Shown piece after piece: positions 58,181 through 64,000 of a stretch of 64,000 nucleotides of DNA (positions are counted from its first letter, which is position 1; each line of letters begins with the position of its first letter). The translations under genes were made by a program, and so were the position numbers. The DNA is taken from assembly GCF_034661175.1 (NCBI RefSeq), contig NZ_CP141058.1, positions 4,278,001 to 4,342,000 of the forward strand, in the 5' to 3' direction. This DNA is from Nocardioides renjunii. Its GTDB lineage: Bacteria; Actinomycetota; Actinomycetes; Propionibacteriales; Nocardioidaceae. The notes under the pieces are model-generated. The model did no database searches. It was given only the letters and a program-made list of their open reading frames with translations, and was not told where the DNA came from.

Positions 58181-59038
58181 CTACCGCGGGTCCGCGCCGT
58201 CGCGGCGCACGACGCGGGCGAGGACCTCCGGCTCGGCGCGGAAGGTGATCCCCCGGACCATGCCGTGCTCGACGGTGAAGTCGAAGACGACCGCCGCGGC
58301 GCCGCGGTGGAACCACGCCGCCGCCGGCCGGTCGCCGACGAAGACGGGCATCGCGGCGTGGGCGCTGCCGTTGAAGAAGGCGGCGACCTCGCCGCGCCCC
58401 TCGATCGAGGCCGGCGTGCCGGCCTGCACCGCGGCCGCGTCGGCGCCGACGACGGCGTCGGGCGCCAGCAGCTGGAGCAGGCGCTCGAGGTCGCCGCCGC
58501 GGGCGGCGTCCATGAAGGCGTCGACGACCTCCCAGTCGGCGAGGGAGTCCTCCGCGGCGGGCTGGGCGACCTTCGCGCGGGCGCGTGAGGCGAGCTTGCG
58601 GGCCGCCGCCGGCGTGGTGTCGAGGACGGCGGCGATCGTGCCGAACTCGAACCCGAAGCTGTCGTGCAGCACGAAGGCCACCCGCTCGCGGGGGGAGAGC
58701 CGATCGATCACGGCCTGGAGGGCGATGCCCACCGTGTCCGCGAGCGCCACGTCGTCGGCGGGGTCGGAGGCGGTCGCGCCGAACGTCTCGCCGAGCTCGA
58801 CCTCCTCGACCGGCACCGGTGTCCGCGACCGCAGCCGGTCCAGGCACAGCCGGGTCGTCACGGTGGTCAGCCAGGCCGGCAGGTTCTCGATGTCGGTGCC
58901 GTCCCGGGCGACGGCGCGCTCGAGGCGCAGCCACGCCTGCTGGACGACGTCCTCGGCCTCGGCGTGGTCGGCCAGCACCCGGCTGGCGATGCCCAGCAGC
59001 CGCGGCCGCTCGGCCTCGAAGATCTCGGTCCGGTCCAT
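58181..59038 (-). CDS. ECF41-type sigma factor (SigJ-like) with SnoaL-like C-terminal domain
   Basis: 285 residues. Sigma region 2 (VLADHAEAEDVVQQAWLRLE) and region 4 (LSPRERVAFVLHDSFGFEFGTIAAVLDTTPAAARKLASRARAKV) are followed by a ~110-residue SnoaL/NTF2-like domain (VVDAFMDAARGGDLERLLQLLAPDAV). This C-terminal domain replaces an anti-sigma factor in the ECF41 group. Its own promoter (59075-59101) and the DUF1059 promoter fit the ECF41 motif. No carboxymuconolactone-decarboxylase-type (COE) partner gene is adjacent, which is unusual. Confidence 0.93.
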   Translation of the reverse strand: MDRTEIFEAERPRLLGIASRVLADHAEAEDVVQQAWLRLERAVARDGTDIENLPAWLTTVTTRLCLDRLRSRTPVPVEEVELGETFGATASDPADDVALADTVGIALQAVIDRLSPRERVAFVLHDSFGFEFGTIAAVLDTTPAAARKLASRARAKVAQPAAEDSLADWEVVDAFMDAARGGDLERLLQLLAPDAVVGADAAAVQAGTPASIEGRGEVAAFFNGSAHAAMPVFVGDRPAAAWFHRGAAAVVFDFTVEHGMVRGITFRAEPEVLARVVRRDGADPR

Positions 59039-59074
59039 GCCCTCATCCCTCTCTCGTCCGCATCATGCCCCGTC

Positions 59075-59101
59075 GACGTCCGGGCGGGCGCAGGTGTGAC
59101 A
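59075..59101 (-). promoter_or_regulatory. Predicted ECF41-type promoter before its sigma gene
   Basis: On the minus strand: TGTCACA (59101-59095), exactly 16 nt, then CGTC (59078-59075), a full match to the ECF41 consensus. It lies about 37 bp before the sigma-factor start, consistent with autoregulation. Confidence 0.75.
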
Positions 59102-59138
59102 CGAGGCCGGCTGGGTGCGGTCCCGCACACTGGTCGGC

Positions 59139-60287
59139 ATGGCTGCCCTCCGGCTCCGAGCCGCCCTCCCGGTCGTGACCGTCGCCGCTGCGCTGCTGCT
59201 CGTCGGGTGCTCCACCGAACCCGAGGCAGCACCCGCCCCGGCAACCAGCGAGTCGGAGGCCGAGTCGGAGGCCCCGTCCGAGACCCCGTCCGAGACACCG
59301 AGCGAGGAGCCGCCGGAGACCCCGAACGAGGAGGCCACCGGGACGCCGACCGAGGAGGCCCCCGAGGAGTCCCCCGAGGCCGAGGAGCCGGCGCACCCGA
59401 TCTCCGTCGCCTCGCTCGCCCGGGCCGACCTCACCGGCGGCGGCCTGCGGCTCGGCGCGGTCCGCGAGCGCACGGCGTCCTGGACGTCGTACGACGTCAC
59501 CTTCGCCTCCACGACCGCCGGTCGCGGGACCGAGCCGCTGCGGATCAGCGGCGTCCTCAACGTGCCGACCGGGCGCGGCCCGTTCCCCGCCGTCGTCCTC
59601 GCGCACGGCTACATCGACCCGTCCTACTACGTCCGTGGGCAGGGCATGACGCGCGAGCGGGGCTTCCTCGCCGACCGCGGCTTCGTCGCGCTGCACGTCG
59701 ACTACCGCAACCACGCCGAGTCCACCGACGACCCGCGGGTCGAGACCGCCGTACGGCTCGGCTACAGCGCCGACGTCATCGCCGCCGCGCGGGCGCTGCG
59801 CAGTTCGCCCGACGTCCGCGTCGACCCCGACCGGATCGCCCTCTTCGGCCGGTCCATGGGCGGCGGGGTGATGCTCAAGGCGCTCGCCGCCGAGCCCGGC
59901 GCCTTCGCCGCGGGCGTCGGCTGGGCCTCCGTGTCGAGCCTGGAGGCGGAGAACTTCGCCCAGTTCCAGCGACCCGACGCCCCCCTCGCCGAGCTCGAGG
60001 CCGGCTTCCGCGGCCGGCACGGCCTGCCGGCCGAGGACCCCGAGTTCTGGCGCGGCGTCTCCGCGCGGCCCGCCTTCGGCGACATCACCGAGCCGGTGCT
60101 GATGGTCCACGGACGCTTCGACGACACCTGTCCCCCGCCGTGGGCGCGCGCCACCCAGCAGGCGCTCACCCGGGCCGGCGTCGACGCGACCCTGGAGTGG
60201 TACGACGACGGCCACGCGTTCGGCCCGGCCTTCGTCGCCGCGATGGACCGCACCGTGCGGTTCCTCCGGGCGCGGATGCCCGCCTGA
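59139..60287 (+). CDS. Lipoprotein with alpha/beta hydrolase (prolyl-oligopeptidase-like) domain
   Basis: 382 residues. The signal peptide ends in lipobox LLVGC near residue 24. A long Glu/Ser/Pro/Thr-rich linker (~28-85) spans the wall. The hydrolase domain has AVVLAHGYIDP, the nucleophile elbow FGRSMGGG near 242, an Asp in HGRFDDTCPP and a His in DDGHAFGP, so the triad is complete. It likely acts on peptides or esters at the cell surface. ATG 59139 has CACACT seven bases upstream. Confidence 0.92.
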   Translation: MAALRLRAALPVVTVAAALLLVGCSTEPEAAPAPATSESEAESEAPSETPSETPSEEPPETPNEEATGTPTEEAPEESPEAEEPAHPISVASLARADLTGGGLRLGAVRERTASWTSYDVTFASTTAGRGTEPLRISGVLNVPTGRGPFPAVVLAHGYIDPSYYVRGQGMTRERGFLADRGFVALHVDYRNHAESTDDPRVETAVRLGYSADVIAAARALRSSPDVRVDPDRIALFGRSMGGGVMLKALAAEPGAFAAGVGWASVSSLEAENFAQFQRPDAPLAELEAGFRGRHGLPAEDPEFWRGVSARPAFGDITEPVLMVHGRFDDTCPPPWARATQQALTRAGVDATLEWYDDGHAFGPAFVAAMDRTVRFLRARMPA

Positions 60288-60323
60288 CGGGAGCCGTCGG
60301 AGGCTGCCCCGCGTCCCATCCCC

Positions 60324-60809
60324 ATGCAGCCCCCCATCCAGCCCCGCACGCGGGCAGGCCGGCGCGCCACCGCGGTCGCCTCGTCGGTCCTCCTCCTCGC
60401 CGTGGCGCTCGGCGCCTGCGGCGAGCAGGACGACGCCCCGACCGGGTCAGCGACCGAGCCGACGACGAGCGCTGAGCCCACGACTGAGCCCACGACCGAG
60501 CCCACGACCGAGCCCACGACCGAGCCCACGACCGAGCCCACCAAGCCGCCGCCCACCGAGCCGACCGCCGGCACCACCACCCCGCCGAGCGAGGGCCTCG
60601 AGAAGGTGCGCGTCGTGGGAGAGGTGGTCCAGGTCGGCGACTGCGTCGTCGTGCGCGACGACAACGCCATCACGTGGACGATCACCGGCCCGCCGGCGGC
60701 CGACCTGGTGGCCGGCGACCGGGTGGCCGTGACGGGAGCGCCCGACCTCGTCGCCACCGGCTGCGGCGGACCCGTGGTCGAGGCGAGCGTCGTACGGGTC
60801 GAGGGCTGA
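60324..60809 (+). CDS. Lipoprotein with Thr/Glu/Pro repeat linker
   Basis: 161 residues. The signal peptide ends in lipobox ALGAC near 32. Residues ~43-77 are built from TEPT repeats, a flexible wall-spanning linker. The C-terminal ~70 residues are a small beta-rich domain with two cysteines (GDCVVV and TGCGGP). The family is not recognised. It lies 36 bp after the hydrolase-lipoprotein gene and probably belongs to the same transcript, which ends at the hairpin at 60811. Confidence 0.8.
   Translation: MQPPIQPRTRAGRRATAVASSVLLLAVALGACGEQDDAPTGSATEPTTSAEPTTEPTTEPTTEPTTEPTTEPTKPPPTEPTAGTTTPPSEGLEKVRVVGEVVQVGDCVVVRDDNAITWTITGPPAADLVAGDRVAVTGAPDLVATGCGGPVVEASVVRVEG
60474..60533 (+). repeat. Five 12-bp tandem repeats coding for TEPT units
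   Basis: GAGCCCACGACC repeats in frame (the first copy ends CT), encoding the Thr/Glu/Pro linker of the lipoprotein. Repeat number probably varies between strains. Confidence 0.85.
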
Positions 60810-60810
60810 C

Positions 60811-60851
60811 GCACGAAGGGCCGGGAGCCATCGGCTCCCGGCCCTTCGTGC
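60811..60851. terminator. Very strong bidirectional terminator
   Basis: Arms of 19 perfectly paired bases (GCACGAAGGGCCGGGAGCC and its complement) around ATC, immediately after the lipoprotein stop. It also lies ahead of the convergent M6 protease stop. No T-run. Confidence 0.9.
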
Positions 60852-60890
60852 GACCGTGTCGTCAGGACCGACGGAGTCGGTCCCTCGGGG

Positions 60891-63344
60891 TCAGTTCACG
60901 CGGATCCGCATGCTGGTGCCGCTCTGCGAGAGCACCTCGATCTGCACACCGGCTCCGGCCACCTTCACGCCGACCCGGGGCAGGCCCGCGGCGACGTAGG
61001 GCGCGAAGTAGCGGTTCGGGTCGGTGTCGTCGAAGACCGGGTTCGGTCCGCGACCACGGATCAGGCTGCGACGCCCGCCGGCCGTGAGGTAGAACGAGTC
61101 GGACCTCTCCAGACCGAACGGAGCGTCGTAGGTCTGGATGCGACCGCGCCACGCCTGGCCCTGGAGGTTGTAGTGCGGCTCCGGGTTGGCGTCGACGGGC
61201 AGCACCAGGCCGCTGCCGGGGTGCTGGCTGGTGTTGTTGTCGGAGTACGACGAGTCCCAGTAGTTGACCAGCAGGCCGTCCTGGTAGGGGAACTTCTCCA
61301 CGAAGTCAGGCCGGTCCGGGAAGCTGAAGTTGTAGGGACCGGTCTGGAGGTACTTGTCGTAGGAGACGTACTGGCGGTTGCTGGCCAGGTAGAACTGGTC
61401 GTAGGCGGTGTTGAAGCTGGCTCCCACGGAGGAGAAGCCGGCCAGCGTCCACCCGTTGGGCGACGTCTCGGCGCCGTCGGCGAAGACGGTCGTCGTGCCG
61501 TTGGTGACCTTGATGTCGTCGACCAGCAGGCCGGACCACGCCAGGGCGGGGTTCTGGCCCTGGACGGCGCCGTCGGTGGCGTAGCGGGCACGGAACCCGA
61601 TCGTCTGGCCGGCGTAGGCCGACAGGTCGAACGTGGCGGTGACGAACCCGTTGCTGACCCCGTCGATGCCCGGCTCCTTGGCCGGGTCGTTCGTCGGGTT
61701 GGTGTCGGTGTCGGTGTCGGGGTCGATCGAGGTGGTGTCGATCGCCGTCCAGGTGCCGCTGCCGACGGGGGACTCGACCTCGAACCAGCCGTAGTCGTAG
61801 TCCTCCTCGATGTTCCACGCGGCCTTCAGCGACAGCGTGGTGGTCCCGGCCGGGACGGCCAGGTCGGCGCGGGACATCGACGACTTGTAGTCGTTGCCAC
61901 TGCCGCTGTACCACTGCTTGGCACCCTCGGGCGGGGCGGGCAGCGCGGTCGGGATCTGCTTGTCCGGGAGCACGACGGCCACGCCCTGGGCCTTGTCGGA
62001 GTTGTACTCGTGGGGGCCGAGGTCGATCGTGCGGTCCTGGCCCGCGACCACGGTCTCGTAGTCGAGCCAGCCCAGCTGGAGCTTGTCCCAGACACCGAGG
62101 TCAGCGGCACGCGTGCCGATGCCCTGGTCGCCGGCGGCGGAGACCCGGCTCTGCGCCATGAGCGTCCACCAGCTCACCGGGTTGTCGCCGGAGGCGGCGG
62201 TGTCGTAGTGGTCGGGCAGGCCGAGGTCGTGGCCGTACTCGTGCGCCACGACGGAGATGCCGCCGTTCTCGGGCTGCACGGTGTAGTCGGCGACCCAGAT
62301 GCCGGTGTTGCCGATCTGGGTGCCGCCGTCGGCGTTGGGGACGCCGTCGACGGACGGGCCCTGGCCGGTGTTCTGGAACGCCTTCCAGCGGTGGCTCCAG
62401 ATGGCGTCCTCGCCGTAGATCGGGTCACCGTCGGCCTGGTCGCCGCCGGCGTGGATGATCTGGAAGCGGTCGATGTAGCCGTCGGCCTCGTCGAAGTTGC
62501 CGTCGCCGTCGAAGTCGTAGCGGTCGCGGATGTCGTACTGCGACACCGTGCGCTTGATCTGGGCGTCGGTCTTGCCGGCGGCCTTCTGGTCGGCGACCCA
62601 CTGGGTCATGCCGTCCTGGACGAGGTTCCAGGTGTTGTTGCAGACGTTGCCGGTGCAGGGGTAGCCGTTGCTGCGGCCGTAGCGCGCCTGGTTGTAGGGG
62701 ACGGTGGTGAAGTCGGTGACCATGCCCTCGACGCTGTAGCGGCCCGAGGACTGGCGCTCGTAGTAGCTCTTGAGGGAGTCGGCGAGCTCACCGTCGCCGA
62801 AGTAGAGGTCGCGGTAGTAGCGCTTGGTGTACTTCTCGCGCCACTGCGTCGAGTTGTCGTTGGCGCCCGGCTTGGGGATCTCGTTGAACCCGGGGCCCTC
62901 GTAGGTGACGGGACCGGCGGTGGCCGGGTCGGTGTCGCGGTCGGGGAAGTTCGGGTGGCGCTGGGTGCCGAAGTCGACGAGGAACACGAACACCTTGTCG
63001 GTGCGCTCGTTGCTCAGCTCGACGTACTGGTCCTGCGTCGTGGCCTTGCCGGCGCGGGCGTTGGCACGACGTGCGGCGGGCTCCTTGCCGACCTTGAGCA
63101 CGGAGTTGCCGCTGATGGTCTGCGGCGCGGCCTCGCCGCTCAGCACGTCGGCCCAGGCCTGCTGGCGGAGGGCGTCCTGCTTCTCGGCTTCCGGGTTGGG
63201 CAGGACGTGGTCGGAGGTGGCCGAACGTGCCTCCCCGCCGGTGCTGCGGTTGTCCGCCGCGGGGGCGGCGCTGGAGGGGGCGAGGGTCAGCGCGCCTGCT
63301 CCGGTGATGAGGGCCAAGGACAGCCCAAGGGTCGTGGATCTCAC
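60891..63344 (-). CDS. Immune-inhibitor-A-like M6 metalloprotease
   Basis: 817 residues. A signal peptide (~1-27, ending SSA-APA) is followed by a propeptide and the zinc protease domain with VVAHEYGHDLGLPDHYD near residue 370 (HExxHxxGxxH plus D). Asp/Gly-rich calcium loops (DFDGDGNFDEADG near 270) and a C-terminal beta-rich region (~500-817) follow, the latter with jelly-roll-like WSGLLVDDIKVTNG. It should be exported and degrade proteins outside the cell. GTG 63344 has AAAGGAAC upstream. TTAGTGT in the upstream stretch may be its -10. Confidence 0.94.
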   Translation of the reverse strand: MRSTTLGLSLALITGAGALTLAPSSAAPAADNRSTGGEARSATSDHVLPNPEAEKQDALRQQAWADVLSGEAAPQTISGNSVLKVGKEPAARRANARAGKATTQDQYVELSNERTDKVFVFLVDFGTQRHPNFPDRDTDPATAGPVTYEGPGFNEIPKPGANDNSTQWREKYTKRYYRDLYFGDGELADSLKSYYERQSSGRYSVEGMVTDFTTVPYNQARYGRSNGYPCTGNVCNNTWNLVQDGMTQWVADQKAAGKTDAQIKRTVSQYDIRDRYDFDGDGNFDEADGYIDRFQIIHAGGDQADGDPIYGEDAIWSHRWKAFQNTGQGPSVDGVPNADGGTQIGNTGIWVADYTVQPENGGISVVAHEYGHDLGLPDHYDTAASGDNPVSWWTLMAQSRVSAAGDQGIGTRAADLGVWDKLQLGWLDYETVVAGQDRTIDLGPHEYNSDKAQGVAVVLPDKQIPTALPAPPEGAKQWYSGSGNDYKSSMSRADLAVPAGTTTLSLKAAWNIEEDYDYGWFEVESPVGSGTWTAIDTTSIDPDTDTDTNPTNDPAKEPGIDGVSNGFVTATFDLSAYAGQTIGFRARYATDGAVQGQNPALAWSGLLVDDIKVTNGTTTVFADGAETSPNGWTLAGFSSVGASFNTAYDQFYLASNRQYVSYDKYLQTGPYNFSFPDRPDFVEKFPYQDGLLVNYWDSSYSDNNTSQHPGSGLVLPVDANPEPHYNLQGQAWRGRIQTYDAPFGLERSDSFYLTAGGRRSLIRGRGPNPVFDDTDPNRYFAPYVAAGLPRVGVKVAGAGVQIEVLSQSGTSMRIRVN

Positions 63345-63471
63345 GAGATTGTTCCTTTCCGAGAGGCAGGTAGGCGGGCTCGATCGGCCACGACGACTTC
63401 CTGCTCGGCCGACACTAAGCCGAAGATGTCCTCGTTGGACAGACCCTTCGTGGGGTAAAGATCCGGCGGTG
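63345..63471. other. Intergenic region before the M6 protease gene
   Basis: 127 bp, less GC-rich than the genes around it. It holds the M6 ribosome site and promoter and the end of the MFS gene; no small gene seen. Confidence 0.4.
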
Positions 63472-63999
63472 TCAGTCGGCCGGTCGGGCCTCGAGCTGCT
63501 GGGGCGGCGCCGCGGCGTAGGCCCGCGAGAGCCGCCGGTAGGGGGCCGAGGCCAGGGCGACCAGCACCGTCACGAGCATGATGGCGCCCGCCGCGAGGAA
63601 CACCAGGGCGATGCCGCGCGCCTCACCGTCACCGAGCAGCCAGCCCCACGTGTCGCGCCCGGATCCGGAGTCCATGTAGGGGATCAGCCAGAACTCGGCG
63701 ATCGGCCCGATGAGGAAGGCGGAGACGGGGCTCGCGGCGAGCTCCACGCTCTGCGCGAAGCCGAAGACCCGGCCCTGGGTGCGGAACGGCACGACGCGCT
63801 GCAGGATGGTCTGCTCGGCCGACTCGGCCGCGGGGATGATGCACATGAAGGCGAACAGGCCCAGGACGTAGAGCCAGGCCCACTCGCGCAGGGTGAACGT
63901 CATCCCGAGCACCGCCACGCCGAGGTTGACCAGCAGCAGCGTGCGCACCGGGTTGGCGCCGAGGCCCAGCTTGGCGACCAGGCCGCCACCGACGACGAA
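63472..63999 (-). CDS. MFS transporter, C-terminal part (gene continues beyond the window)
   Basis: The last ~175 residues of a major facilitator protein, frame open to the window edge. Four to five membrane helices are visible, with FVVGGGLVAKLGLGANP leading in and the central loop VPFRTQGRVFGFAQSVELAASPVSAFLIGPIAEFW. The C-terminal tail (APPQQLEARPAD) is polar. Substrate cannot be inferred. Confidence 0.85.
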   Translation of the reverse strand, partial: FVVGGGLVAKLGLGANPVRTLLLVNLGVAVLGMTFTLREWAWLYVLGLFAFMCIIPAAESAEQTILQRVVPFRTQGRVFGFAQSVELAASPVSAFLIGPIAEFWLIPYMDSGSGRDTWGWLLGDGEARGIALVFLAAGAIMLVTVLVALASAPYRRLSRAYAAAPPQQLEARPAD

Positions 64000-64000
64000 C

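Overview
The window is a very GC-rich chromosomal segment with dense genes, GTG/ATG starts, 1-4 bp ATGA/GTGA overlaps and no rRNA, phage or transposase genes. Gene content (DUF222-HNH endonuclease, excalibur proteins, ECF sigma factors with C-terminal extensions, CsoR/CopZ/CopA, a Pls-like amino acid polymerase, a CE1758/CE1759-type LLM/FMN reductase pair, an immune-inhibitor-A protease) points to an actinobacterium, most likely Nocardioides or a close relative. The genus is inferred from gene types and base composition, not from a marker gene.

Layout. 1-2.6 kb: end of a LuxR-type regulator, an odd SDR protein and a HIT-like protein. 2.6-10.1 kb: a five-gene leftward operon (SWIM zinc finger, DUF5691, MoxR AAA+ ATPase, DUF5682, VWA) that looks like a MoxR-VWA chaperone machine of unknown target. 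10.1-14.1 kb: DUF222-HNH gene, a VanZ-like protein, small membrane proteins, a secreted nuclease with an excalibur domain and a divergent excalibur protein. 14.2-15.9 kb: a YciI/DGPF protein with its ECF42-type sigma factor and a matching promoter. 16-17.4 kb: 71-bp tandem palindromic repeats, a VOC protein and a PRC-barrel protein. 17.4-19.3 kb: flavin-dependent monooxygenase plus FMN reductase. 19.4-25.5 kb: a TPR protein, a 4'-phosphopantetheinyl transferase, an M1 metallopeptidase and a large adenylation-carrier-membrane protein of the Pls/PosA type. 25.6-27.1 kb: GDPD and a LuxR-type regulator whose receiver domain has lost its phosphorylation site. 27.3-31.1 kb: copper operon csoR-copZ-(two-repeat His-rich protein)-copA. 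32-34.6 kb: RimK ligase with a fused C-terminal RCK-like domain, divergent from a RimB-type protease and an aspartoacylase-like hydrolase. 34.7-42.7 kb: cysteine-desulfurase-like enzyme, SPFH protein, Y-family polymerase, MacB-type ABC exporter and LysE exporter. 42.9-48 kb: permuted papain-fold protein, WYL regulator and divergent hydrolase with a clear operator, Ser/Thr kinase, and an ArsR-SRPBCC-DHFR-like operon. 48-51.6 kb: Na+/H+ antiporter fused to a UBP zinc finger, followed by a thioredoxin-reductase-like flavoprotein. 52.4-55.6 kb: a tightly overlapping operon with a WXG100-like protein, a WXG-like/HExxH protein, a WD40 lipoprotein and two unknowns. 55.7-64 kb: DinB-like protein, secreted beta-propeller, DUF1059 protein and ECF41 sigma factor with matching promoters at both, two lipoproteins, an M6 protease and the end of an MFS transporter.

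Two patterns run through the window. Many genes have a TAnnnT or CAnnnT hexamer 6-7 nt before the start codon and no Shine-Dalgarno sequence, which suggests leaderless transcripts. Three unrelated families of tandemly duplicated palindromes lie downstream of genes. The most promising candidates for an undescribed system are the WXG/HExxH/WD40-lipoprotein operon, the Pls-like polymerase with a PPTase and an M1 peptidase, and the MoxR-VWA cluster.
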